From contig NC_087378.1 in NCBI RefSeq assembly GCF_963675165.1, forward strand, positions 372,001 to 436,000: a DNA stretch of 64,000 nucleotides, given 5' to 3'. The notes beneath the pieces are model-generated. The model saw only the letters and a list, made by a program, of their open reading frames with translations, searched no databases and was not told the origin of the DNA. Position 1 is the stretch's first letter; every line of letters begins with the position of its first letter. Shown here in pieces: positions 41,837 through 60,830 of the stretch. Made by a program: the position numbers and the translations under genes. This stretch comes from Halichondria panicea. Its lineage: Eukaryota; Porifera; Demospongiae; Suberitida; Halichondriidae.

Positions 41837-48412
<6,576 letters not shown>

Positions 48413-48726
48413 GAGATGAACTTTCCATATTCTTGCACAATAACTATAATTCCATCCATTCATAAAAATTAATTTTTTTATTCAGACTTTTTTATATTGT
48501 ACGATCCCCAATAATAATTTATCATAATTTTCTTCACTTTTAAAGTTTGTGACTTGGTCCACTGGAGCGTCCAAAACTGGTGTACATGTATGCAATAAAA
48601 AATAAGATTGATTTTCATTTGCATGATAGACATACATGTAGCTATACAAAAAAATGCAGTTAATTAAAAAAAATATACGAATTAATAAATAATTTTACAA
48701 AATGCTGATGAAGTCAATAGTATTGA
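48413..48726. other. Convergent 3' ends of the Delta-like gene and FLAD1
   Basis: 314 bp of AT-rich sequence between two stop codons, with an AATAAA-type signal for the plus strand near 48596. No gene is visible. Confidence 0.6.
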
Positions 48727-51668
48727 CTACCTAGTTCTTCCAGCCCTCTCCAAGCCCTCGTCACTGAGCATGTAGGCAGGGAGGTAGTCGCAAAGGTCAG
48801 AGTTCAAAGCTTTAGGATTGTTAATAAGAAGGGCTGGATTGGGTAGCGTGTCCTGGACTCCATCTAGTGAAGTGTACCTGTGTGTGTGTGTGTGTGTGGG
48901 TGTGTGGGGGGAGGTGTGTGAATAAACTAGCAGTGCACACACACACACTGACATCAGTATGAGGTAGCTATATCCTGCCTATAGACACACCCAGACGGTA
49001 CTGTACATCACTCACCCTCTGTCATATAGCTTGCAGTAGGGCACTCGAAACAACTTCAGGAACTGCCACACATCACTATAAGACCAGTCCTGTAGGTGAG
49101 GGGGTGAGGGGGTGAGGGGGGGGGGGTGAAACATTAGAGTAAGTATATTAGGGTTATAGTTACCAGTATACAGTGGACCCTCATGTACTCTGGCCAGCTG
49201 CTATCAGTTGGGGAGAAGGGCACCAGTTTGTCTGAAAAATTTACAATGTAGTCAGAGAAGTATAGCCTAACATTCCTTACAGTATGATTTAAGCACACAC
49301 AAACACACACACACAATAGGTGTAGAGGGCTGTAGCATGCACTAAGCATACCTGAGTGTGGGTCAGTGGACCGAGTGCCCATACACACGGCCTTCAGGTG
49401 AGGGTGGGAGGACTTGAGCTCAGACAGTGCATCTCTAATACTGCCCTTGATACGAATCACATCAAGCCCATACCTAAACATGATGTACAAGGAAGTATAC
49501 AGGAAATGTTGATAAGAGAATAAACAGAAACAAGAATATTGATATGCAGTTATCAACTCAGGGGACAGACAGTAGATGCAAACACAGTGGGGTATATAGC
49601 CTAGGAGATGGGCATGTGTGTATGTACCTGAGAGAACTCTCCTCCACAAACGTCTCTGTTTCCTTAAAAGTCGTGTGATCCACAAACAGTACCTGCAACT
49701 TGCCCTCAGAGAAGTTATGGTTTCTCCTGAGAGATATTGGCATGGCTGACAGTGTGCATGCAGGTGGGTGGGATACCTACCTCTCTAAGATTGCATGCAG
49801 AAGGTAGAGGATCACTGTACAGTCCTTACCACCATTGAACGCTACACATATCTCGTTGAAACTGTACGAGTAGGAAAATAATAAGTTAACAAACTTGTGC
49901 TTTGTTACTGAAGGCACACCACACTGTACCTGTACTTGTCCAAGAGGCTCTCTAGTATGGCTACTGACTTGTGCAGTCGCTGACAGAGTCTACCAACTAG
50001 AGTGAATTGATTGGAGGGCAATCGGTCAAACATCCACGATACCACCTTCCTGTGATCAGAAATATAAAGAAACATCTCTGTCACTGCTGTGGTATAAACC
50101 CTGCTACTATATATGATCAAGAATTCAATTAAGAGAAGTGCTTATGTGATATTATTAAACATTGTACCTCGACTCCATAAGAGAGGTGTCCGTGTGACTG
50201 TAGTTATCTTTGGCCGACATCATTACGTCTGCAATGGTGGGAACAGTAAATGTTACATGCTCATCGCTATTACCATGGCACTCACCCACTGGCAGTGAGA
50301 GCAGCAGTCTGGAGTATGCCTGCAAAAGGAAGGGAATGTAAGAGCTAATTTTATACTGAAGATTGGTGCTGAAAAAATCTAACAACGGCTATAATTATAC
50401 AGAATAACACGCACACTTTTCAGAATGGTTGAAGACGAAAGTTGTGAATTCATCATGAATGTATAACCCTGTATCTCTTACCTTGTCAACTTGTTCCCTA
50501 TTGTCTGACTCGAAGGTGATCTTGACAAGATGGTTCATGGTTGAGGTGACGGAGACGTTGGGATAAGAGCCCAGCTGTACATCAGGGTACTCTGCCTGTA
50601 CTCTGGTGAGGGGATCTGCTAACATGTCCTCATCACAGCTGAAGAAGAACTCTCGTAGGAAGAACCGAGTGTTACTGATGCTGTACAGGTCCTGGGGGGG
50701 GGGGACAAGGTTGGTCTTGGTGAGAGCATTACGCTCAGTATATGATAAGTACGATCTGGTATTTATAAATAACACTGTGCATCAATGCAATAACACTGAG
50801 CACCAATCCAATAACATAATACCACAGGTAGCATGCTAGTTTCATTTTTAAGACCGTTTTCAAAGGGCTATAAAATATTTTCACGAACCTTGCAACTCTG
50901 AAATATTCCTCGGACCAAGCTTGGCACACCAGGATAGCAATGCACATTCCTGACCACCATTAGTAGAAAGAAGAAGTGTCCATTGTCGTCAGTTTGATTG
51001 TAGATCTTTGTTGATTTCGGTACCATTACCATCTTTTTCCAGCCAGAATCGGTGTCACTGAAGCTATCAATGCTGAGAGCTTGGAGGACCTCGGGATGTG
51101 GGTGGAGCTCCTCCCCAAACGCCATGCCAACCGCTATAGGGGGAAGCAATATGCTCAGACAATATTCGTGCCAATTCACTCACACCGTACTAATGTTTAG
51201 GATGAATATCACTAACTGCATACACTTTAAGCCTAATAATTGTATAATGATTTCGCGGTAATGACGTTATATATGAGAGTACACCAGATCACTCACCTTC
51301 CATAGTGACATCATCGTGTGTGGGCCCAATACCCCCTGTGGTGAACACGAAATCATAGAGGGGGGCCATTCTCTTCACCTCCTCTGCTATACCGGAGAGG
51401 TCATCAGCCACTACGCTTATCCGGCCCACACGCACACCCAGCTCCCACAGCTGCTGACACAGGTAGTGAGAGTTAATGTCCTGTACATGACCTTTCAGAA
51501 CCTCATCTCCTATGACTGGACAAGGTTAAGGGTCATAGTGATATATTGTCATGATGATCCTATATACTGGTAGGCAGTATTCAATAGTGATTATCTAGCT
51601 AGCTAGTGATACATTTCCTTACTGATTATCCCAGCAGTAACTTTACTTCTCTTGGGTTGCTCTGACAT
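48727..51668 (-). CDS. FLAD1: FAD synthase (molybdopterin-binding-like plus PAPS-reductase-like domains)
   Basis: The model has thirteen exons: 51668-51623, 51515-51297, 51133-50889, 50691-50482, 50319-50286, 50228-50168, 50049-49930, 49861-49781, 49726-49628, 49473-49352, 49231-49164, 49089-49016 and 48877-48727, in phase, 509 aa. The N-terminal MoCF-like domain shows [34 protein letters not shown] and [10 protein letters not shown]. The C-terminal FMN adenylyltransferase domain shows the P-loop [57 protein letters not shown] and NPAL. It converts FMN and ATP to FAD, the cofactor of the neighbouring ACADSB product among others. It lacks an obvious mitochondrial presequence in this model. It starts 415 bp from the RasGEF gene, divergently. 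Confidence 0.95.
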
Positions 51669-52083
51669 TGTCCTGGAGTCGAGTATGATAATAATGCTAG
51701 CATGCAAGGGGCTAGGCTTACGTTATCAACTTCAGACTTTGGAAACCACGCCTTTTATTCCTTCTAGAAAGGCGTGACGTCATGCCTACCGGAAGTGATT
51801 GCAGCGGAGATGATCAGCCCCACCCCTCTTCTGCAGTAACTGCTGAATCAGCAAACATAACGCTATTCATTTGCCACCACCCACGTTGAGGTAGGCCCCT
51901 AGCAATTACAATTATCTCATAAAGTGGGCGGAGAGGCCACATCTAACACCTAAATCTGTAAACAAGCCACTATATCTAGCTAGCTGAGCTGAAATATCCA
52001 ATACAGTGCATGCTATTGACACACAAGAACTGGAGCATCTTTGCAGCAGCTGCAGGTACCAGCATAGACAAGTCTAGTCCAGC
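51669..52083. promoter_or_regulatory. Shared upstream region of FLAD1 and the RasGEF gene
   Basis: 415 bp between divergent start codons. It includes the near-palindromic CCTTCTAGAAAGG (about 51759) and two GAAA/TTTC-rich blocks. No gene or element ends are seen. It is presumed to hold both promoters. Confidence 0.45.
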
Positions 52084-55000
52084 ATGGATGTGTCAGAGTT
52101 TACTTCCAAGGAGAGGAAGCAGGCAAGAAAACACTTGCTCAAGAAGATTGATGTCTACAACAAGCAAGCAAAGAAAACAAGAGCCTCAGGCTCTTTCCCT
52201 ATGACAAGTCCTTCAAAGGTAGTCTACCAGTAGCCTAAAATCAGTGTGTCTGGTATTGGTGGCTACATTCATGTTTGCTCGCAGGACCTTGTCTACAAAG
52301 GTGTTGTCAAAGTAACCTATGATCGTGGGTATGCCCTGCAAACAAAATCACTGCTGGTGGAGAATGTCACGACAACTTCTGAAGCCGTAGAGCAGCTGTT
52401 TGATGCACTGGGACTTAGGGGAAATCCCTCTGACTACGCCATGGAGGAGCACAACCTCATGACAGGAGGTACGTTCATTGACTGATGTTTTGCATAACAA
52501 TTTCGATTTTTCACTGAGTTACTGTAAATGTCTACGCACACCTTGTTAACTATAAAGCAAATCATTAGGAGCACCATTTAAATCATGGCTTCAAGTGTTT
52601 TGCTATTCCCATTCTTGTACAGAGATTCGAGCTGTGGCTGGCTCAGAGTATCCGCTGAGCCTGCAACTCAACCATGGTCCTCACCAGGCAGCGATAGAAC
52701 TGAGGCTGGTACAGGTGCGAGAGTCGCGGTCATCTGTCCCCATGGCCTCAGGGCGACGGAAGAGCAAGGTACGAGGTGGCAATGACTCAGATGAATCAGG
52801 ATCCGATGGCAGTCCAAATATAATGCCCAAGGAAGAAGGTAGTACAGTGTACACTTGCATTTTATTACTAGAGTATATTGTACTAGTTAGTACACAAGAA
52901 AACACTGCTGTACTAACTAGTTGATCTTCTTTTATAAGCACATGTTCAAGACTGTAGGTGTTTAGAGTTATCCTAGCAATCGTATTGTGCCTACTTAACT
53001 TAATACCAACTCTTGCAGTGATCGACCATGGCATAGCTAGTGTGGAGTTGATCATGGAGGAAGCACTACAAGACATTCCTCCTCTTGTCCACGACATTCA
53101 AGAGAGACTCAAGAGTCTATCAGAAACTGTGGCTGTTGACGGAAAGCCTCGATCTGGCCTACCCAGTAGAAGATTGCTCTGGGATATCCTCAAGCCTCTG
53201 GCATCTGCCGTGAGTTCCATCGATCTCTCCATTAATATATGTTTGTGGGCGTGCTTCTAACTAGTATATTCCTGTAGCTGTATTTCTCAGCTACAGTTGC
53301 TCAATATTTGTTTTTGCAATAGCTACAATAGTGTTTGTTTATGTAAATGAGTAGTTGTTGTCAGCATGGGGGAGTAAGTTAGTTGAAATTCCTCAGTGGA
53401 GTACAAATAGTTTCTTTCGTAGATTCATTGCAATGAACACTCCATCTGACAGAAATTCATAGTCTACATTGTTTATTTTAGACCACACTGAATTGAGTCT
53501 ACTAGTTGCTAATATTCATCTGCATCACTAAAATTAATTGATTTTTATCTCCAGTTGGTGAAGGACATTCGCCGGCTGGTAGACAACGGAGAGTTCCTTG
53601 CCAACAGACACTGTGGGTCACCTGTTGTCAAGCTGGTTGCTACGCTCATCCTGGAACTAATCACTGATCATAGTAGAGAGGTATAATATATTTTTAGCTC
53701 CAAGATTTTAAGAGCAAGAAGCAAAAATCTGGGCCAGTCCGGGAGTCGAACCCGGGACCTCTCGCACCCTAAGCGAGAATCATGCCACTAGACCAACTGG
53801 CCAGTTGTGTTTAGTTGCTACAAATGTCAAGACTAATCTGACTTGATTGCCTTGTTGATTCTACGACGTTTGGCCAGGCCCACACCTGAAAGGCTTTGTT
53901 TTGACTACCTCCATCAACAACCGTAGCAGAGTACGCAGTATTCTCTGTAAACTGTCAGGTGGTGTGGCCAGTTGGTCTAGGGGCATGATTCTCGCTTTGG
54001 GTGCGAGAGGTCCCGGGTTCGAATCCCGGACTGGCCCATTTTTTCTCTCCTGCATAAATATTGCCTCTATTTAATTGCATTCCATTGATAACACGACTAT
54101 TGTTTCTATTCTTTTGCAGCTGGTCACTGTGACAAAGCAAATGTGCGGTCTTCGAGGTGCACAGAAGATGGATTTCAACATCTCTGTGTCATGCTTCATT
54201 CAGCAGATTACATACATCTCCAAACTTGTCAGCAAATGCAACGACAGCCTCCGCTCCATGGCCCTCACCGGCCACCTGCTCGAGGTGACCTCTCCAGACA
54301 ATTTCCAGAAGGAGAATATTCATGTGAGCTCTAGATATAACTTTAGCCAGTATTCCATACGCTTGGACTTTGATGGAATGTATCGTTGATGACGTAATAG
54401 TATGCACTAGGAAACAATTTTTTATGTTGAAGTTGTATAAGTTTTCAAAACCCATTTTCTCAGGCTGAGTCATACTTCACTGGGTCTGGTAGTGTGTCTG
54501 GTGTACTGCTGTTTGGAGTGGTGTCGGCTTATCTGGGGCTGATCAGAGCAGCCTACGAGGAAAAGTACGAGTTTCTTGCTAGCTTGGCCACTAACATGCT
54601 ACGCAGTGCACAGAGAGCCTTGGAGACCATCCAGAAAACTGACGAGTAAGTTATTATTTGCATCGCTAACTAGATATAATAACTTTAAAGTTTGATATTG
54701 AAATATTTTTGCTTAAGCACTACGATTCGCCATTCAATTATGATCTTGTTCTTTTGGTAAAATAATGGTTGTCAGTTGAGTTTCTGTGTCCTTCACATTA
54801 GGTACAGTATGCTCCACCTGCACCCTCTTAAGAGTCGAGTCAAAGACATGGAGCTCAAGTTGAAAGTTTCTATGGACAACCTCATACAAAGAGTGAAGGT
54901 GGCTTCTTCATCACGACCTCCTCCAGGTAGCCACAATACTATAGTCTGTAGTTAGAATGCAAACTGTGTTTTATTATACCAATTATGATTATACTGATTC

Positions 55001-58000
55001 AATAGTTGTCGAATTCATTTTAAATACAACTGTGTACATACTGTGCTGTTTCCCTTCTTCCCATAGATGCTGCTCCAGAAATGCTTCTCTTTGGTCACTC
55101 ACTGATAATGGCTACCCTGGATTTCCTCATGGTGGCCCAGTGTGCTTCCCTCGTTCACAAGGTGGTGGTGGGAGGCTGGGAGCTGCTGCAGTTGCCATGG
55201 GTACGCTCGTACACGGCTCACAATCACGATGGCAAGATGGATGGGGTGCCACTCTCGGCTCACGTTGATCGACTTAGCTCTCTTGGCTCTGACTCTACAA
55301 GCAGCCAGAGCACTGGAGGGGACTCCAGTGTTTACTACCAAAGGTAATAATTATATACATTTGCAGCTCAGCTAGAAATTACATACGTACAGGGAATCAA
55401 AGCTCCAATAATATAGACTGCCACAATATATAGGACAACCTTTTCAGTATAGTCGCATGACACCACCTTTTTAGACAGCCTCAAATAAACACTTATTTTA
55501 GAACTGTACTTCACATTTGTTTGCCTGCTCCACTGTACAGAGCACCTCAAGTGGGTTCTCCTGAGAAGTACAGTGGTGAGAGGAAGTCTCGTATCCGTGG
55601 CACTCAGCTGGAGAGGGAGAGAGGGGACGGGATGGACGCAGCTGACATGGAAGCGTCAGAACACAAACTGAGCTTCAGCAACCTGGTGGGCATGCAGGCT
55701 GGGCATTTGGAGTCTTTCTACGAATCTGAGAACAAGAACAGCACTGAAGTACAGAGAGTACGGAGTGAAATGTACGTCTCAATAGTTTAGTCATAAGCTG
55801 TTGCTCTGAGGGAGTTAGCTGCATCGTTAAATTGATCGTATTTTGTTTGTTATAGTGTATCTATGGCTGTTGTTTGATCACCTGTAAAGCTGTATTACAT
55901 AATTATATTGTGTACATTAACGATTATTTCATCTCCCCTCCCCCCACCTCTCAGATCTATGAATCCCCCGGTGTCCTACACCACCTCTCCTCCTGTGACG
56001 GATGCAGAGGATGACCTAGAGAGCCACCGGAGCACTATAGTGAGCACCAGCACGGTGGGGCAGAGGAAGCAAGGCCCTTCAAACTTTGAGCTGGAGAGCT
56101 CGCAATACATGGGCATCGATGCTGTCAAGAAACTGAGGAGTCACTATACCATCAATAAAGTAAGTTTGATACTTTTATTTCTAAAGCTCTGTATGTAAGA
56201 ATTAATATGTCTATAATATTAATACAATTTACAGATAATAGCGCGGGCTGCTGAATCTCTGTTGCTAGCGGTTACACAGAAGGTACACATAACTAACCAT
56301 TATTTGTCTGATTGTATAACGTACACTGTATGTACATTGACACACAGTTTGCGTGCTCACACGTGATTGTTTATTCCTTCAGATCAACTTGTTGTCTTCT
56401 GTGTGTCAGAAGGGAGACAAAGATAAGTACAGTAGCACAGTGGATGCTATCATCGTGGCAGCCAAACAAATCAGAGAAGAACTGTCGGCAATGGAAGTCG
56501 ACATACTTGTCAGTGAGACAATGGCTCAACTACTGGAGAGGACAAGACAACAGATGAACAGTGCTGTGAGGGAGGTTCAGCTGTCTGCTCTCATGGCTTC
56601 AAGTAAGAGCTACAGGCACCGCACAATTATTTCTCCTACAAAATATTCATGTCTATACTTTATAGGCTCAGTGGCTCCGGAAAGTGCTGGTATGAAGTTG
56701 ATGGCGTCTGCAGGCCACCTCAAGGATGTTTGCTCCAAAACAGTACGTAAAAATTCTGGTTCTTACTTATTAAAAGAATCTTGAGATTACAAGCTAGTTT
56801 AAAAGTTTTCTGTAGGTCTAACTGTGCTGCCTGATCTCAGACTGTACATGTAAAAGTTTTTTGCGAGCCAATTTGATTTTGGATCCTATAACCATGGCTA
56901 CTGAATGCATTTTGAATTTTGACCTTCCAACTCAATTGTACAAAGTTACCCCCATGCACGTACGTTGCTCTCACAGATAGCCGACGCTCTGAGCAAGGTT
57001 GGTGAGCACAAGAAAGCCGTGGAACAAGCCGAAAAGATTGAGCAAGAATTTGTAAGTTTGATGACTGGACAGAGCCATGACCACACCCCCGAGAGACGAG
57101 GCAGTGAGGACAGAAACGATCGAAGGAAGTTTACTTCTCCCTCAAAACTGGCTCTGGTAAGCGTTGGCAATTTTTTTTTGGGAGTATTGCAATTACACAT
57201 TTTTGGCTACTCTTCATTAAATAGCTATACATAAAATGTTGTTGGATTTGTCTCTTAGACCACTACTTAACCTTCATCAGCACTACTATATTACTGTTAG
57301 TTTAGGAGATTGTCTGAACATACCCCCTCCCTGTGTAGGTTGGAGAGTCTGATTCGGACGGACTGGTGTTTGAGCAGAGTACAGTTGTGAGTGGTCACTT
57401 GTGTATACGTTAGCGGTGTGTATAATGGATTGTTTGTGTTAATTGTCAGGGTGGTGGGAGAGGGTGGGCGGCTAAAGAGTCACCTCGGGTGATTGGCGGT
57501 ACAGTACAACAGCTGGTAGAGAGACTCACATATCACAGAGTGATCGGTATGTTGGAAATACAACTCTACAATTAATATTTCAGCATAATTATCTTAATTA
57601 CTATTCTCACAGATTCTGAGTTCACTGAAGTGTTCATGCTCACGTTCTATTCCTTCATGACTCCTCACCATCTTATGAGCGCCCTCGTCAAAAGGTACCC
57701 TCCTTGACTAGCCTCTTACATAGCTAGTGATAGCTACTCTATTGATTGCAGGTACAACATCCAGCCTTCAGAGGAGCTGTCCTCTTGGGAGATGGAGACG
57801 TTTGAGACAGACATTGCCATCCCAGTTAGGCTCAGGTAAGTGCAATTAAATGTATAACCGTAACAGGGAATTTTGGCCCTCGTACTTATTCGTAAAAAAA
57901 CTTGTATACTAGCTCAGTAAAAGCTTGTGTACGGCTTGTAGCAGAACAAGATTAGTGACTGTGGGTGCTCAAGAGTTACACTATAATACCTTTTACAATC

Positions 58001-59983
58001 TCCTCGGTACATGTGCATCACCTGTCCCCCCTCTCTCTCTAGAGTGATCCAGGCCGTGAGAATGTGGATCACCTCCAGCTTTGAGGACTTCAAAAATGAT
58101 GACCTCTCTGCTAAACTGAGGGAGTTCATCAAACAAGTGCAGAGGTATGCCACCCCCTCCGTGACAACAGTGGAGCCATAATATATAGGGGGAGCAGCCT
58201 CTTCTTACTCGTTCATAGATACTTTCTTTTGTACAAATTGGTGCCATAAAATATTTACCATTTTACGGAGTTTGTCCTTCATTCTGATATTCCTTTCAAT
58301 GAGGTTCCTCTTCATTTCCTAGCGACTGTACTATCCGTGTTTGTGTTTGATTCTTGCAGAAGCATGTCATCGTGTGCGAGACAGCTGTTCACACTCCATG
58401 AGAAGAACTTGAAGTATGGGCCAGTGCACATTCAAACGAAGCCCCGAGGGCAGGCCCCCACTCCCCTCGTTCCCATGAGCCTGTCAACGGGAGAGAACTT
58501 TGTAAGTCACAAAGCCACAGCCCATAACATAGTGCATCCTTTTAGCCTTGTAGTAACGTAACATAGCTAGCTACATGCCCTCTCCATTGTCTTGCACGAT
58601 GTCAGAAAATGTTACTAAAAAAGTAATTTTCGATTGTAGGATTTGCTCGATGTGAACACTTTGGAACTGGCCAGACAGCTGACGTTAATCTACTCCAAAC
58701 TGCTGAGGCAGATCACGGTAGGACCCCTCCCCTTTGTTCGTACACCACTGTATATTCTAATCCACCTCACAGCCGAGTGAGCTACTGAGCTTGGGCTGGA
58801 CCAATGAGGCCAGGTTCCATTTTGTACCACACATCAGAAAATTTCAGAAAATCTCCGAAAATGTACGTATTGAAATTTTTCATATAGATAACATGTACAA
58901 AGTAATGTGCAGCTGTCGGAGGTGGTGTGCCGAGAGGTACTGGGAGAGACGATGGACGAAGACCAAGCGTCAGTACTTTCCTACTTTATACAGACCGCTA
59001 AAGTGAGTGTTTTGTGTTCCTAGCTATCTTCTCATAGCTACGAGGTCTCGCTTTGTCTACAGAGTTGTCTCGACATGAAGAACTACGAAGCTGTCTTTGC
59101 GTTAGTGAAAGCTCTGGAGTTACAGAGAAACCGAAGCTCTTGGCAGGTAAGCTGATAGATATAGCCTGACCTTGCAATTGTCTGAAATGGGTCTGTTTTG
59201 ATAGCAAACAGAGTGCTCATGACATGAGTTAGGATTGTTCATTGATGAACTTTGTATCTACTAAATGATATTTCTGAAAATAATTGTTTTGGGTATTTTT
59301 CCTTCAAGATATGGAATGTTGTACTAGCTCATTGGTGGTGTAAGCATTACTGATACACTCTCTTAGCTTGTGACTGATCACCTGACCAAGATGTACGAGG
59401 AGTTGAAGGACATAGCCTCACCAGCCATCAACTACCATCGCTATCGTCAAGAGATACGAATTATCCACCAAGCACCTTGTATACCACGACTAGGTACGTC
59501 CTCACCTGCCACATTATATCACTATAATTATAGCTCTGTACATGTAATAGTCTTTTTAGTTTTTTCTATGCCGATCAGATTTGATACTGAGTGATTTGGA
59601 AGGGCTAGACAAAGACCATCTTGAGTACCACTCCGAGGGAAATGATGTCATCAACTTCCACAGATGCCGTCAGTTTGCTAAAGTCATACACATAGTGCAA
59701 CAGTACCAGAGCTCTCCGTACAACTTACACCAGATAGAGGTGAGTAAGATAACTACTGTGACAGGAGATATTGTAGTTAGGCTTCGAGACTCGTGTACTG
59801 TATATACGTACGTGTAGAACATGCTGTACCATATTGTATCAGAGCCATGCTATTGAACGAGAGATTAACAGGTTTTTATTGCGTGTACAGGTCATGCAGC
59901 ATTATCTCGAGAACCTTCAGAATACACTGACTGATGAAGAACTGGACAAACTATCTACTAAAGTAGAAGCTTTTGTAATATGA
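52084..59983 (+). CDS. RasGEF protein: N-terminal RA domain, long helical region, RasGEF_N and RasGEF
   Basis: Twenty-eight exons in phase, 1292 aa: 52084-52218, 52285-52468, 52623-52838, 53019-53209, 53555-53680, 54120-54323, 54464-54645, 54802-54926, 55067-55343, 55541-55771, 55955-56159, 56235-56282, 56383-56602, 56666-56742, 56977-57156, 57339-57386, 57450-57546, 57613-57694, 57752-57835, 58043-58144, 58360-58501, 58640-58717, 58773-58862, 58913-59002, 59063-59146, 59367-59493, 59579-59739, 59891-59983. Residues about 48-130 look like a Ras-association domain (VKVTYDRG, LLVENVTTTSEAVEQLF, DYAMEEH). About 178-870 is alpha-helical with Ser-rich inserts. RasGEF_N is at about 895-1000 (QQLVERLTYHRV, FMLTFYSFMTPHHLM). 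The catalytic RasGEF runs at about 1050-1260 (LARQLTLIYSKLLRQITPSELL, NYEAVFALVKALE). It should load GTP on a Ras-family GTPase. The helical middle is not assigned, and RA before GEF differs from the RalGDS order. Confidence 0.88.
53731..53802 (-). tRNA. tRNA-Pro (AGG)
   Basis: A 72-nt cloverleaf on the minus strand with A box TGGTCTAGTGG and B box GGTTCGACTCC. The anticodon loop TTAGGGT gives anticodon AGG. The acceptor GGCCAGT pairs with ACTGGCC. A T5 terminator follows on the minus strand. No intron. It lies in intron 5 of the RasGEF gene, antisense to it. Confidence 0.93.
53966..54037 (+). tRNA. tRNA-Pro (TGG)
   Basis: A 72-nt cloverleaf on the plus strand with A box TGGTCTAGGGG and B box GGTTCGAATCC. 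The anticodon loop TTTGGGT gives anticodon TGG, and a T6 terminator follows at once. It is nearly identical to the AGG copy 163 bp upstream, in inverted orientation, in the same host intron. Confidence 0.93.
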
Positions 59984-60202
59984 TTGTCTCCGTTATATAG
60001 CATTTTTTATTCCATTCCATCCACCTATTTTTGTAGATTTTTAGACACAGGTTCATAATTATATACATTTTCCTTGTAACAACCATGATTATTTATTTCT
60101 AGAATATGAAAATAATAATGACTGAAAATACAATAATTATGGTAAAGCGAATATTAACGACAAAACAACAAAGGTAACTACAATAACACATGACAGAAGC
60201 AT

Positions 60203-60643
60203 TCACCATGACGATCTAGTGAGTCCAGATATGTGTCCGAAATCAGCCAGTTCCCTGAACTTCATCCTGCACAGTCCGTACTCCCTCAGGACACCACGCC
60301 CCCTTCCTGTCAACACACACCTGTTGCGTACTCTCGTCACACTTGCATCCCGGGGATGAGCAGCTAGTTCATCACGAGCCTTTTCTTGGACCACTTCCGG
60401 TAATAGTTTGTTTTTGATAATGGCTCGTAATCGAAGCCTCTCTCCTTCGTACTCAGCGACACACTTTCTTCGATGCTTGTCTCTTCGTACCATCTTCTGA
60501 AAGTCGAACACAGAGCTAGTTGAGATACATTTGGAGTTGAGGACTGTTCCTAGGGTTGGATAATGGCTCGAGAGCGGCGAGACCCTCAAGAGATAGCAGG
60601 CAGACTGCTTGAGAGGTGCCACAAACATTGTCTTTTCATACAA
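60203..60643 (-). CDS. MRPS14: Mitochondrial ribosomal protein uS14m
   Basis: A single exon of 146 aa. After an N-terminal presequence (about 45 residues) come MVRRDKHRRKCVAEYEGERLRLRAI, LPRDxS-like HPRDASVTRVRNRCVLTGRGRG, LCRMKFRELADFGHISGL and a terminal SSW. These are the conserved blocks of mitochondrial uS14. It belongs in the small mitoribosomal subunit head. A second Met five codons in (60628) is an alternative start. The gene is head-to-head with GINS4 at 187 bp. Confidence 0.93.
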   Translation of the reverse strand: MYEKTMFVAPLKQSACYLLRVSPLSSHYPTLGTVLNSKCISTSSVFDFQKMVRRDKHRRKCVAEYEGERLRLRAIIKNKLLPEVVQEKARDELAAHPRDASVTRVRNRCVLTGRGRGVLREYGLCRMKFRELADFGHISGLTRSSW

Positions 60644-60830
60644 AAAATCTTAGGAAGAGCACATGTAAAATTGGGTACTGATCGCTACTGATATTGGTAG
60701 TCAATTGCATCTTTCTTGCAAAACAGCACATGTGAGAGAAGGAGAGGATATCTAAAGAGTGGGTTTATACATCAGTACTAGTACTGGCAGGTGTTCACCT
60801 TTGCTCCACCTCTTGTCCACAGGTGCAGCC

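Noticed and set aside
57052-57156. RasGEF exon 15 ending at 57051
   Set aside because: A GTAAGT donor follows 57051, but the frame continues in a plausible Ser/Arg-rich linker to another good donor at 57157. The longer form was kept, although alternative donor use is possible.
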